A stretch of 64,000 bases of DNA from Coptis chinensis (lineage: Eukaryota > Streptophyta > Magnoliopsida > Ranunculales > Ranunculaceae): NCBI GenBank assembly GCA_015680905.1, contig CM027382.1, forward strand, positions 25,021,501-25,085,500, in the 5' to 3' direction. The stretch's first letter is position 1, and the number at the start of each line of letters is the position of its first letter. The notes under the pieces were generated by a model. That model was not told the DNA's origin and did not search any database. It worked only from the letters and a program-made list of their open reading frames with translations. Made by a program: the position numbers and the translations under genes. Shown piece after piece: positions 1 through 11,183 of the stretch.

Positions 1-370
1 AGTCTATCTGCAGGGATATCTGCCCAGATCTGCTCCAGTTCTTCTCGAAGATCCATCAAACTTTCATAGAGTAGAAACTGTATCCAGCCATAAGACATAA
101 AAAATGTTAGTTTGGAAACCCAAAAATCAAGAAACCAAAACCTAGAGTACAGTTTGTTCAGATAGTAGGTTGTTAGCTTGGAAACAAGAGAAAACCTACC
201 AAATAGCAGCAGGAAAGAAGGATAAAGAAATTTTGAATGTACTGAAAAACAAGATTTTGACTCAAAGAGGATATAAAAGAGTGCCACACTGAGGGTTTCA
301 ATGACTTCCCTGCTTGAGACAATGGACAAGATTGTTTCAAATGAAGGCTTGATTCCTCCGTCAGATTTGG
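1..370 (-). CDS. Partial unidentified host gene, two exon-like segments
   Basis: Read on the minus strand, 370-243 gives 42 open codons (includes ALFYILFESKS) after an acceptor-like CTTGCAG. A donor-like GTACAT follows at 242. A second segment, 78-1, starts after an acceptor-like ATACAG and continues in the same phase for 25 codons (includes EELEQIWADIPADR) to the window edge. Phase agreement across a 164-bp AT-rich putative intron supports real exons. The protein looks like helical soluble sequence; I do not recognise the family. Both ends of the gene are missing: the 3' part lies left of the window and no upstream exon or start was found. It could also be a relic. Confidence 0.42.
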
Positions 371-611
371 CTGCAAGAACATCTCCCCTCATATTAGGAT
401 CTTCTTTGTCTAGTACTATCTAGTATTTTTCCTCCCTCCAAATTATACCATTTTCCATGGTTCTTTGTTTGTTCCTCTGTAACTCCTTACCTCCCTGTAA
501 GAGGGATTCAAAAAACATGTTTAAACTAGGCTCTAATGGATTCAGGTTAGATTCAGGTTAAATCCGTAACCCGTATGCTACATCCAGGTATGAACAAGAT
601 GATATGAACAA
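371..611. other. Non-coding stretch upstream of the partial gene
   Basis: AT-rich sequence with no supported feature. It may be intron or upstream sequence of the minus-strand gene at the left edge. A direct repeat of attcaggtta lies near 540-560. Confidence 0.3.
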
Positions 612-860
612 TGTGTCTTATTGTCAACAAGACTTTCCTTTTCCAATTTACCCTCATTCATTTCATTTATTTAAATCATCCAAAAAATATTAAATTAGTA
701 AATTTTATGTAGAAAAGGGGTAAAACGGTAATTATAAAATTAAAACCTTTGACCTACTTTTCTAGATAATGTGGGTCCCATGATTTGTTTTTTATTTGTT
801 ATTTTTTTACACATGGGTTCCATTTTGGGACACTTTACGTGTGTAACAAGTGCTCATGGA

Positions 861-1158
861 TTATTTTATTTTATTTTATTTTTTTTTTTTTGTTGGTAAG
901 TTTGTTTTAAATGAGATCAGTAACATCTTTAAATGAGATCAGTAACTCTTTGATACTGGCGGGGTTCGAGCCCCAGACCTCTAGTATCATCACCCAAAGG
1001 TTTTACCGACTTTGATAGTCGGCACCTGCAAAAAAAATGTGTGGGCAAGCCTGTTTTTAAAGAGATTAATAACTCAATAGTGTGTAGCGGGGTTCGAACC
1101 CCAGACCTCTGATATCATCACCCAAAGGTTTTACCAACTAAGCAAGAATGCACTTACA
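861..1158 (-). mobile_element. Dimeric tRNA-derived SINE with 8-bp TSD
   Basis: On the minus strand the insert starts at 1158 with a tRNA-like head: A-box-like ttagttggtaaaacc and a B-box inside ggggttcgaacccc (about 1088-1101). A second, similar head follows with B-box ggggctcgaacccc (959-972) and the same tttgggtgatgata between boxes. It ends in an A-rich tail (T-rich 861-891 on the plus strand). The 8-bp sequence ctcatgga flanks it (853-860 and 1159-1166). Copy B of the local duplication shows the same site without the insert, so the boundaries are well defined. Pol III boxes are internal to the transcript. The two-head structure is the notable point. Confidence 0.82.
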
Positions 1159-1179
1159 CTCATGGACTAGCTAATAAAC

Positions 1180-1186
1180 TATAAAG
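1180..1186 (+). promoter_or_regulatory. TATA-like box in copy A
   Basis: tataaag followed within about 200 bp by a CT-rich tract; the equivalent box in copy B is at 3215-3221. No coding region is attached, so this is only a promoter-like context. Confidence 0.22.
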
Positions 1187-2386
1187 TTGCTCTCAACTCA
1201 TTTCTCGTATCACACATCAACTCATCAAACACATTTATTATTATTTTTTTTGGTGGGTAAGCGAGGTTGTTAAAGAGGTCCCCTACCCCTTTTCATTAAA
1301 ACAATGAAAGTAATGAATTTTTTTCCCTTACATTCTCACATATTCTCTCCCTATTGCATCTTCATATGCAATTTTCCCTTACACATTTTTTTCCTTACAC
1401 ATTTCTCTCTCTCTTGCTCTAACACTACAAATCTATCAACTCTCCCTTCCAAAATCCCAAAACCAAAGAACTAAAATAACCCAAAACCCAAAACATCAAA
1501 AGAAGATCCCAAGCCTTACAAATGCATATTTGTACAAGTTCATTTAAAGAGCTCGAAGGATTAAACTAACATTTCCAGTTAGTAAACAAAAAGGCTACTC
1601 ACAAATGTGATAAGCAGAAGAAGGTGGGTGGGATATGGAAAATGTGTTCACTTAGATTTGAAACAAAAGCTGAATTAAACATACATAAAGAGAAGAAACA
1701 TAAATTCCAATAGAGAAATGGTGTTGAAAGTGTGGATATCAGAAATAGTTCTATATTAGTTTTCCAACCACAAGTTTGTAGTTGGTTTATATGGAGGTTT
1801 ATAAGTAAATAGTTATTAGTTGTTTTTATATTTGTTGAATTATCAATGAAGAAGTAATACATATACGTATATGTTTTGCGGTTTGAATACTGAATCTGCT
1901 GGGCAAGCACGACTACTGTTGAAGAATATATAGAGGTTTATAAGAGCTAGTATTTGTTTGGTTGTTTTAGTTCGATATGAATTTGAATCGGCTTGTGTTA
2001 TCAATGAAGAAAAAAGAATACGTAATTTCTACTACTTTAAGGAAAACTGCCCTGTCTATAGTAGCGAAGCTAGCATTTTCCATTTTTGTCCCTATTCATT
2101 TAGTTCAAGTATTGTTCAAATCCAGAGAATAATGTAATATACTTTGGGTTTGGGAGGGTATAAAGGTAATTTAGGCATCCCACTTTCTATCAACATGACT
2201 TTTATCTAGTTTTACCCTCACTCGTATCATTTATTTACATCATCCAAAAAATATTAAATTAGTAAATTTTATGTTGAAAAAGAGTAAAAAGGTAATTATA
2301 AAATTAAAACCTTTGACCTACTTTTCTAGATAATGTGGGTCCCACGATTTGTATTTTATTTGTTAGTTTTTTTTAACACATGGGTT

Positions 2387-3153
2387 CATAGCTAGTAAAT
2401 TCGTGGATGGCAAAAGTTCGATACGGAAATTATTCGCTTAAGATTCGAAATGTTTAATAATAATACTTTTAAATATTCGGTCCAATAAAACACTAACGAC
2501 ATAAATACGATAAAACGTGTTTTAAACGGGTATAATACGAATGCATTCCTTTAAAATTCGGCTATATATTTTACAATTAAAACTTTGATATATAAGTATA
2601 TAACGTTTTTATTTTTATTTTTACAATTTTATTCATGAAAAAATAATACAAATAATGTCAAATTTTTGGTTCTACTTACTATTACTAACACAAACAAAAT
2701 TAAAAACGTACAATCAACACATCCATTCCTGGTAAACAAGATTGCTTTTGAGTTTTGATCTTCAAGGCTATGGCTTCAAGAACTAAAAAATGGTGGAATA
2801 TGTTTTCTAGCTATGGCTTAAAGCCTTCAAGAACTAATGTACGTGAGTTTTTCCAGTTTTCTTTAGTCTAAGCATTTAGGGGTTATTTAATCTTTACTTT
2901 TTTAGTGGGTTGAGTTTTTCCAAGTATTAAAGTACGAGAGTTTCCATTTCCAGTTTCCAACTTTTACAATAAAAGCCCGTTTTTTTTAATTTCAATAATT
3001 CGGACATTATAATTCGACAATAATAAGCCCAACCCAAGAAATTCGCGTATTAAACCGCATCTTTCAAATATTCGCCATCTTGTTCGTTTTTTATACTGGA
3101 ATCCTTATAATACGTGAATACTTCACGAATTAAAAGGCGAATTACTAGCTATG
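2387..3153. mobile_element. Non-autonomous hAT-type element (MITE) with empty-site control
   Basis: Terminal inverted repeats catagctagtaaattcg (left) and cgaattactagctatg (right) bound a 767-bp AT-rich element without coding capacity. An 8-bp duplication, catgggtt, flanks it (2379-2386 and 3154-3161). The paralogous position in copy A (near 813) has one uninterrupted catgggttcc, which is the empty site. An 8-bp TSD with CA-starting TIRs fits the hAT superfamily; that assignment is inferred from structure. Confidence 0.85.
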
Positions 3154-3214
3154 CATGGGTTCCATTTGGGACACTTTACGTGTGTAACAAGTGCCCATGG
3201 ACTAGCTAGTAAAC

Positions 3215-3221
3215 TATAAAG
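3215..3221 (+). promoter_or_regulatory. TATA-like box in copy B
   Basis: tataaag in the same context as the copy A box, followed by a CT-rich leader-like tract near 3265-3285. Function unproven. Confidence 0.22.
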
Positions 3222-3283
3222 TTGCTCTCTGCTCATTTCTCGTACCACACATCAACTTATCACACACCTTTCTCTCTCTCCTG

Positions 3284-3657
3284 CTCTAACACTACACATC
3301 TATCTATCAACTCTCCCTTCCAAAATCCCAAAACCAAAGAATTGAACTAAAAGAACCCAAAGCCCAAAACATCTAAAAGAAGATCCCAAGCCTTACAAAT
3401 CCATATATGTACAAGTTCGTTTAAAGTGATTGAAGGATTAAACTAACATTTATTTCCGGTTAGTACACAAAAATGCTACTCTAACACTGCACATCTATCA
3501 ACTCTCCTTCTAAAATCCCAAAACCAAAAAAGAACAAAAAGAACCCAAAACATCAAAAGAAGATCCCAAGCCTTACAAATGTATATCTGTACAAGTTTGT
3601 TTAAAGAGCTCAAAAGATTAAACCAACATTTCCGATTAGTGCACAAAAAGGCTACCG
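3284..3657. repeat. Tandem duplication of a ~195-bp block
   Basis: The block from ctctaacactacacatctat to the aaaaatgctact region is repeated immediately, starting at 3479 (ctctaacactgcacatctat) and ending near 3657. Copy A has this block once. Both units retain aagaagatcccaagcctta. Confidence 0.8.
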
Positions 3658-4216
3658 AAATGTGATAAGCAGAAGAAGGTAGGTGGGATATGGGAAACGT
3701 GTTCACTTAGATTTAAAACAAAAACTGAATTAAACATACATAAAGAGAATAAACATAAATTCCAGTAGAGAAATGATGTTGAAAGGGTCGATATCATAAA
3801 TAGTTCTATATTATAGTTTTCCAACTGTTTGTAGTTGGTTTATATGGAGGTTTAATTTATAAGTAAATAGTTATTAGTTGTTTTTATATTTGATGAATCA
3901 TCAATGAAGAAGTAGTACATATATGTATATATTTTGTTGTTTGAATACTGAATTTGTTGGGCAAGGACGACTACAGTTGAAAAATATATAGAGGTTTATA
4001 AGAGCTAGTGTTTGTTTGGTTGTTTTAGTTTGATATGAAGTTGAATCTGCTTGTGTTATCAATGAAGAAAGAAAAATACATAATTGGTTTTAGTTTGATA
4101 TGAAGTTGAATATAATATGTTGTATGGTATTTGTTAAATCTTGTTATCTTTACTTATGTTTGAATACTGGTTCTTGTGTCCATTAATGGTTGTTTCTGAA
4201 TCCTGCATGTTGATTT

Positions 4217-4271
4217 TGTGTGTGTGTGTGTGTGTTTTTATTTTTTTTTTTTTATTTTTTTTTTTTTTTTA
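4217..4271. repeat. (TG)n microsatellite plus T-rich run
   Basis: About nine TG units (4217-4235) followed by a nearly pure T tract to about 4271. An ORF reading through this run is not credible. Confidence 0.9.
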
Positions 4272-4366
4272 TTTTATGAATGATAATGATAGGTGTAAGT
4301 TTGTTAGAAATGTTTGGAAATGTTGTCGGAAATGGTGACGTGTCCCCAATTTTGATACTGTGTAGG

Positions 4367-4848
4367 TAGGGCTATCAACGGGCTGGACTTGTTCATGATA
4401 CACCTAGGTCCAGATTCGACCCAAAACATATATGAATTTTCGAGTCCAAGCCTAGTCTAGGTTCTAATGGACAAGTTTGGATTCGGGCCAGGCCTAGGTT
4501 CGTTAATAATACATGGAAATTGTTTTTTTTTTTTTTTTTTTTTTTTTTTCTAAAAATCAATCAAATTTGTAAGTAGTAAGAGTTGAACCCTCAAATTTGG
4601 CAAGCACAAAACTGACTAACACTGCTTCCAATTTTCTATGTACACTATTAGTAAAATATATTACTAATATTAATTATAAAACACACAAATCTACCATAGA
4701 TTTCGAGTCGCATCATTATCGGACCGAACAAGGATATGTCCTGTCCTGACCCAATAATCTTATAAGACTAAATATAAAGTCTAAGTCCTTGTCTTATTGG
4801 TACAGATTCAATCGGGCTTCGGGCTTGTCCTGACCCATTAAAGCCCTA
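4367..4848. mobile_element. Non-autonomous hAT-type element (MITE), 482 bp
   Basis: The element begins tagggctatcaacgggc and ends gacccattaaagcccta, an imperfect TIR. The 8-bp sequence tgtgtagg is duplicated at 4359-4366 and 4849-4856. Subterminal sequence is rich in GGGC/GCCC motifs (ggcctagg, cgggcttcgggc), as is common in plant hAT MITEs. No transposase coding. Confidence 0.85.
4523..4640 (-). mobile_element. SINE-like sequence inside the hAT MITE
   Basis: On the minus strand a tRNA-like stretch with a B-box-like ggttcaactc (near 4575) leads into an A-rich end (the T run at about 4523-4549 on the plus strand). I could not find a clear TSD, so this may be a degraded SINE or chance resemblance. 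Confidence 0.35.
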
Positions 4849-4987
4849 TGTGTAGGAAACTTATCAATGTTATGTTCACAACCTCATGCTACATAGAGTC
4901 CCTTTTTCTTCAAATCTATTTTCTTTTTCTTCAAATTCATTTTGTAGTCCGTCCAAATTAATGTTGAGCTTATTTTGAGAATAAAAT

Positions 4988-5446
4988 TGTAGAGGTTAGT
5001 ATATTCTGAGGTCTACGACCTGAGGTTATAGTTTGTAGGGAATGTCACTCTTTCTTGGGATAAGAGTTGCCTACGTATCAAGTTCCTTGGGTCAATTTGA
5101 ATCAAACCTCACGTAGTTCATCTCTATCTATTTATAAATGTTTGAGCTGACTTTTCTTATTTGCTCCAGGCCATTGTTAAGTGTAAATCCATATTTTGTG
5201 CTATCTTGATGATTTGATATTACTCTTGATGTTACAAGTAAATGTCTCCTTAATTGGTGCATTTACTGAGCTCCAGAATTGTGATAGATCATTTGCTTCC
5301 ATATATGGCTATAACTGGTATTTGGGACGACCTGAGTCTGGGTCGTTGTTACGTCCTGATGGCTTGTTATAAGCTGGTGAAGTACGACCTGGTATGTGGA
5401 CATGTGTGCTGTAGTGATATGAAATATAGAACGGAGGGTATTTACA
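4988..5446 (-). repeat. Tat-1 3' LTR
   Basis: 459 bp, starting tgtagaggttag and ending gtatttaca as read on the plus strand. Matches 13037-13484 along its length. Confidence 0.93.
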
Positions 5447-5462
5447 CAACCCCTTTTATTTT
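5447..5462 (-). promoter_or_regulatory. Tat-1 polypurine tract
   Basis: On the minus strand this reads as a purine run (aaaataaaaggggttg) directly abutting the 3' LTR, the expected plus-strand primer site. Confidence 0.65.
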
Positions 5463-5822
5463 ATTCATTCCTTAGACATCTGTGGTGTGAAAAGAAAGGG
5501 TAAAATAAAGCTTTAAACCACATGTTGTACAGCTGGTTCATTTGAATGGTTTTGGAAATTGTGTGGGAACTGTTGGACTTGATCTATGGGCCCAAATCAT
5601 GGCGGTTTGTGGGCGAGTTATGATGGCTTTTGTGGGAAGACGGAATTATTTGTTTTTTCTCAAGGCTTGTGCAGCGTAGGGGTTTTCGTGTGGGAAAGGC
5701 TTCTCATTTTTCATTCTACCAACACAAGTGAAGAAAAAGCATAGAGAAAAGAAAAAAAAAAAACAACCCTTCTAGTCTTTTTGTTTTCAGGTGCGTTTCT
5801 TTGAATCTAAAACTTTGATCTT

Positions 5823-6760
5823 TTGTTTCTTTTTGCTTTCATAATATCTATGACCAGTGATAGTTTTAGTGGAGAAGTGGAGTTGGATCAGTGGAAAGAG
5901 AGAACTGTTAGTGATGAAGATTGTGGTGTTAGGGTACGTAGTGGAGGAAAAGCTTCATCGTCTTCTTTAGTGGAGAAGATAGCTGAGGAAGCGGGGCCTA
6001 GGTCGGTAGATTGTTATGCTGTTTTGAGGGGGAGTTTGGTTGGGTAGAGTCTAACCTGGCTATATACGACCTGAGTGGAGAGAGTAATGTGTTTAATAGT
6101 GATTACGCTCCTCGGGATGGGGGTGTTGTGGTTTGTTATGGTAAGTTGAAGGCTGGGAAGAGGTTGCCGCGCATTTTCCAGTATAACTGTGGATTTTTGG
6201 AATTTTTATGGAAAATCCCCTTGTCATCGATCAGTTCGTAGGGAATAGTTGGAGGGTTTTCCATGTGTTGGATTTGTTGAATGAGAGGGATTACAACATC
6301 TGTTTATCAGATGTGTTAGAGCATTTTTCTGTGAATAGGTCGTTTGCAATGAACTTTAGTTTGCAGGTAGTGAAGGGGAAATCTGATGTGATTGTGGGGG
6401 TGAGTAAGGAGGAATGGGGGCGTAGGCCGTTATTGGTTGTGGGTAATTAAAGCCCCCCCTGATTGGGAGTTGGATAACCGTACTATAAAGTGGGATGGTA
6501 GGTCGTTATTTTATAGGTCGTATGTATGTATTGTATTTGATATGTTGAACGCTCTGATAGCTTTGTTTCGTTTTTGCAGAGGTTGCTATTCGTGGTCGCA
6601 CGAGCATCGACGTTCTGATCCACTAGCTCCATGTAGACGTTCTGATCTACTAGCTCCATGTAGACGATTGCAAATGCTAGTAGACAATCTGATCTACCAA
6701 CCGACGTGGGTGCTACTGCTGCTGCTCAGTTCACAGAAGATGCTGCCACAGACATGCTGA
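5823..6760 (+). pseudogene. Tat-1 antisense ORF region (Transposase_28-like)
   Basis: Coding-like sequence runs opposite to gag-pol between the tandem repeats and the 3' LTR. It starts near 5850 with an acidic serine-rich segment and includes the blocks FNSDYAPRDGGVVVCYG and VGNSWRVFHVLDLLNE. The second block resembles the motif of the Transposase_28 family (PF04195) known from antisense ORFs of Tat elements. The same blocks occur in Tat-2 (FSSKYTPANYGVVVCEG, VGNTWRLLRVFDLLNA), so this is a shared gene. It is broken. The role of the protein is unknown in this family. Confidence 0.75.
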
Positions 6761-7260
6761 ATGCCAGTGGTGATCCAGCTAGTGGCCCTGTTGGTGAAGA
6801 GGGCTGCCCATTGGACCCCTTGAATATGAAGAATCTTCTCTGTGTTAAGTGATTGTGCTCTTCTTGTAATTTTGAGTGATGGCTGATAAATTTTTGAACT
6901 GTATCTCCTTTTGATACTGATAACTCCTATTTTTTTTGACAGGGATGCTGAGGTTGTTTTCCTAGGATAACCTGGGGGACTCTAGTATCTAACCAAATTT
7001 GTATTAAGTAAAAATTATTTAAATTACTTACTTGTCTGTAATTGAGATTGCATTTGAATTTTATGGTGATTGATTCTTCTGCTTTGTGCTTTGTTATTTG
7101 ATGACCTGTGCTGCATAGTAGTGGATTCAACGACCTGTTGAACTACACTATATCGTCTGATACTAGTAGGTTGTAACTATTTGGTTCACGACCTGATAGA
7201 TGCGCGTAGTTGTCACCTAGGTTTCCTCGTGTCCTTAGGTGTGTGTATTGACTAAGCCAT

Positions 7261-7565
7261 TCCTTTTGGGGAAACTTTTTATTGATTTTTGACTGATAAT
7301 TAGCCTTTGAATGGTAATTATAGTTGAGCCAAACTTAACCCTTTCAAAGGCTTTAAGTTAACTTTGTGTCCTTTTGGGGGTCCCTTATGGTATTTGACTG
7401 ATAATTGGCCTTTGCGTGGCAATTACAGTTGAATCATGCTTAACCCTGCCATTGGTGTTAAGTTGATTTGTGGTCCTTTTGGGGACTGTGGGTTGGCTTT
7501 AATTGATAATTAACCATTGTGTGGTAATTATAGTTGAGTTATGCTTAATTCTGGCGTTGGTGTAC
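7261..7565. repeat. Tat-1 tandem array, ~105 bp x 3
   Basis: Units start with tccttttggggg-like sequence at 7261, 7369 and 7474 and share gataatt-gcc-ttg-gtggtaattatagttga. The array lies between integrase and the antisense ORF, the same place as the 120-bp array of Tat-2, but the sequences are unrelated. Confidence 0.82.
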
Positions 7566-7719
7566 GACCTGATACTTTGATGTCCAAGATCGGAGAGCGA
7601 GTGCAAGATGCGTGGTACTTATGCAATACAAAGATAACAGTTGTATGCGAAATACTAATGAAATTTTATTCATATTGATAGTTACATCTGGAGACAAATT
7701 ACTAGAAAAAATGCTTAAG

Positions 7720-8930
7720 AAGAGCTGTATTCCAAGGTTGGGGAAACATATTGCCTAGATGAGTTTTGATCCTAGCATGCTCTATTTCCAACGACTTTGT
7801 GAACTATGTATGGGCCTTCCCAAGTTGGGTCAAGCTTAGCCGGTGCTAAGGTCTTTTTGAGGACTAGGTTTCCAGCTTGAAAGGACCTTGGGACGACCTT
7901 ATTATTGTAAGATCGTTGGATTGTTTGGTGGTACCGAGCTAGAGATATTGCAGCTGTTTCCCTTCGCTCCTCTAGGAGGTCAATTTCTTGGGCTAAGATG
8001 CTGTCGTTTTCTCCTGATTCGATGATGTCAGACCGTGTGGTTGTGATTGTGAGTTCTGATGGTATGACTATTTCTGTTCCGAAGCAAAGTGTAAATGGAG
8101 ACTCCGGTACTGGCTCTGGTTATTATTCTATATGCCCATAAGATGTTCTCGAGTTGTTCTGGCTATTGACTTTTCTTGCTCTCCAACTTCTTTTAGAGAT
8201 TTTCTTTGATGGATTTGTTTGTGGCCTCTGCTTGGCCATTGCTTTGTGCATATCTATGTGTAGAAAATGCTTGAGTGATGCGCCATTTTTGCAAGAATGT
8301 CTTGACTTGTGTGCCAGCAAATTGGGTTTTGTTGTCCATGACGAGGGTGTGGGGTAGGCCAAATCTTGTGATGATATTGGTCAATATGAAGTTGATGACG
8401 TGAACTTCCTTGACTTGAACAAGTGAGATTGCTTCCACCTATTTGGTGAAGTAATCTGTGGCTGCTAGGATGTATTTGAGTCCTATTTTCTTTTATAGGA
8501 TGAATGGTCCCATGATGTCTAGCCCCCACATATGAAAAAGGCCATGGACTGGCTATGTTGATCAACTCTCGTGTTGGACTGAGATGGTTGTGGTCAAATA
8601 TTTGACATTGGTGGCATTTGAAAACATACGTTTTTGCCTCGATGTACATGCCTGGTCAATAATACCCTTGGGCGATTGCTTTGTGAGCCAGAGATCTTGC
8701 TCCTGTATGGTTGCCACATTCGCCTTTGTGAATTTCGTCAAAGATGAGTTGGCCTTTGCGTGGAGTTATGCACCTTAGGTGGGGTCCTCCTATGAATTTA
8801 TGGAACAATCGTCCGTTGATCACGGTGTATCTGGGAGCTCAAAATTATATTGCACGAAGCATTCTTTGCCTTTGCTGGGTGCTCGCCATGTAAGATATAT
8901 TTAAAAAATGGGCCTATCCAAGATTGAGTG
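7720..8930 (-). pseudogene. Tat-1 integrase region
   Basis: Minus-strand pieces match retroviral-type integrase: zinc-finger-like CHQC near 8610, the core blocks PHTLVMDN and SNGQAEATNKSIKENL, and a C-terminal TWEGPYIVHKVVGN near 7830. Part of Tat-1; broken. Confidence 0.85.
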
Positions 8931-9119
8931 ATTTCTTCATTGGATGAGGGCTAAAAGTCCGTGAGGCTGTTGACACTTTCTTGCTGGTAGGCGGGCCTTT
9001 CCAGGATGTCAATGTAGATTGTGTAGGGACATGCCTCTTGGGTTTTTAAGGCTAAGAAAGCCAGGTTGTCGGCATGTCTGTTATCCTCTCAGGGAATGTA
9101 TTCCAAGGAGAATGTTCTA

Positions 9120-9430
9120 AACGAGTTGATGATGTCATTGATGACCTGAGCGTATTTGGCTAGGTTTGCTCCATTTGTGATATACTCTTTGGTGATCTGC
9201 TTGACGATTAATTAGTTGTGAGTCACTGTAAGATTTGAGTTTTAGAACTTGTAGTTGTTGTGCCATGCAGAGGCATGTGATTAATGCTTCATATTCCACT
9301 TCGTTGTTGGATGTTGCAAAATTGATCTTGATTGACTTTTGTAGCTGTGTTCCCTCTGGTGAAGTTAACACAGCCCCCAGTCCACTACCGCTGTTGTTGC
9401 ACGCTCCATCTACGTAGAGGTGCCATGTGT
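9120..9430 (-). pseudogene. Tat-1 second (archaeal-type) RNase H
   Basis: The block INFATSNNEVEYEALITCL with a downstream SYSDSQL matches the extra RNase H of Tat/Ogre elements and aligns with 38470-38950 in Tat-2 (IDFATSNNEAKYKALIMGL, FSDSQLV). The family gained it in addition to the canonical retroviral RNase H. Broken. Confidence 0.82.
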
Positions 9431-10900
9431 CTAGGGTGGTTGGTTAATGGAGTGAAGTGATGGGCTCAGGTTCCCAGTTGACATCTTCGATGGGGAAGTC
9501 AGGAACGACCTGGCCTTTGCGAGACGTTCTGGGAATGAACTCGATGTTATGCTCTCCGAGTTCTTCAGCCCATTTGGCCTGCGGGTTGTTTTGTTGTTAG
9601 AACTCAAAATCTGCTTGATGGGTACATCTGTTATGACCTTGATGTTGTGAGCCTGAAAGTAAGGTCGGGACTTCCGAGCAGAGTACAACAAAGACAACAT
9701 TATTTTCTCTATTGCAGAGTAATATTTTTCTGCATCTACCAATGTCTTGCTGGTGAAGTAGACTGGCTTTTTGATTCCCTCGCTTTCGCGAAAGAAGACC
9801 GAGCTGATGGCAAAGTCGGTTGTTGCAAGGTAAAGCCCAAGTGTTTCTCCTTCCTTTGATTTGGACAGGATAGGCGGAGTTGATAGGTAAGCCTTCAGGT
9901 CGTTTTTAAGTATTTGCAGGAACGGTCTGCATTTGTCCGATGCACGTGAGATGAACCTGTTGAGGGCTGAAACCATGCCATATAGCTTGTGGATTTGTTG
10001 CTTGGAAGTTGGCTTTGGCATTTCTAAAAGAGCTCGTATTTGTTCTGGGTTTGCTTTAATGCGTCTTTGTGAAACGAGGTATCCTTAGAATTTCCCTGAG
10101 GCTACTCCAAATATGCATTTTGCTGGGTTGAGCTTCATCTTGTTTTGGCACAATCTTTCAAAGGCTTCTTGGAGGTGAGAAATGTGATTGCCAACTTTTT
10201 CGCTTTTGACTACCATGTTGTCTATGTAGACTTTCATAGTGTCGCCCAGCATGTCTTTAAATATCTTTGTGACCAGTCTCTGGTAGGTCGCACCGGCGTT
10301 CTTCAAACCGAATGGTAGGACGTTGTAGCAGAACGTTCCTTGTTCGATTATGAAGGACGTCTTTTCCTGGTCTTCTTCTGCAAGTGGTATCTGATTGTAC
10401 CCACTGTATGCATCCATAAATGATAAAAGTTCATGTCCGCAAGTTTGATATACCAGAATGTCAATCCTTGGTAGGGGGAAGCTGTCCTTTGAGCAATGCT
10501 TGTTGACATTGGTGAAGTCTATGTAGAGTCGTACCTGGCCATTTTTTTTAGGAACGACTACGATATTAGCTAGCTAGGTCGGGTACTTGACTTATTTGAT
10601 GAATCCAATATTTTTGAGTTTTTCTATCTCTTCATTGATGACTTTTTGAAATTTGAGTGCAAGATTCCTAGGTCGTTGTTTGATAGGCTTTACAGTTGGA
10701 TCTATATTTAATTTGTGGCAAGCGATCTGAGGGTTGATTCCTGGCATATCGATATACGACCAAACAAAAACATTCTTATTGAGAGATAGAAATTTGACAA
10801 GTTGCTCCTTGAGCTTGGGGTTTAAATCAGCCCCTACATAAACAAATTTTGGGTCATCATTTGTGCCAAAATTGACTTTTTCTCCATGTTCAATTTGTGC
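9431..10900 (-). pseudogene. Tat-1 reverse transcriptase and first RNase H
   Basis: RT blocks include MDAYSGYNQIPLAEEDQEKT and NVLPFGLKNAGATYQRL (10085-10417), with the upstream primer-grip side extending to about 10900. The RNase H segment (9431-10021) has YFTSKTLVDAEKYYSAIEK. Order and motifs are standard Ty3/gypsy. Broken. Confidence 0.88.
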
Positions 10901-11183
10901 ATGTTTCTCCTTGAGCTTGTTTGTTGCTGGTGCTTGTGAGTTGGACGCTTGAGGCTCTTGCAGCTTTAGGACGTCTTTGTCTTGGACAACCTGAGTTTTG
11001 GCTGTGGTTGTTGCGCTGACTTAATTGCATCTATGATCTTCTAGTTGGTTGCTCCTGAGCTCCATGATGCCTCAGGGTTCGGGGAGCCGCAGGACTTGGT
11101 GTAAGGTGGATGAAACTGCTTAGATCTTGTGAATCCACCTGCGCCCTAAGATGGTGGTGTAGGACGACTTGACATCAATCACC

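Larger units (their letters stand above)
612..2026. repeat. Segmental tandem duplication, copy A
   Basis: This segment aligns with 2186-4086. Shared blocks include the stretch around 660-800 (gacctacttttctagataat), the block with gggacactttacgtgtgtaa, a CT-rich tract followed by ctctaacactac, and the tail to about 2026 with gtttataagagctagt. Copy A alone carries a SINE insertion at 861-1158 and about 170 bp of extra sequence near 1230-1400 whose 3' end (minus strand: cttacccaccaaaaaaa) resembles the SINE tail. The TATA-like box plus CT-rich tract looks like promoter and leader sequence, but no coding region follows. Confidence 0.8.
2186..4086. repeat. Segmental tandem duplication, copy B
   Basis: Second copy of the segment at 612-2026. 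Copy B carries its own insertion (hAT MITE, 2387-3153) and a further internal tandem duplication at 3284-3657. The two copies have clearly diverged, so the duplication is not recent, and both later insertions came after it. Confidence 0.8.

Noticed and set aside
951-1145. tRNA gene candidates from ggttcgaacc-type B-boxes
   Set aside because: No complete cloverleaf; the copies are in tandem, have a long body with an A-tail and TSD, so they are SINE heads.
4141-4338. 65-codon frame across the TG/T microsatellite
   Set aside because: Most of the translation is microsatellite-encoded (CVCVCVFIFFF-type).
9647-9859. Plus-strand open frames opposite Tat-1 pol (also 8154-8357, 11989-12402, 12561-12887)
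   Set aside because: They are shadows of the minus-strand gag-pol sequence, with no family similarity.
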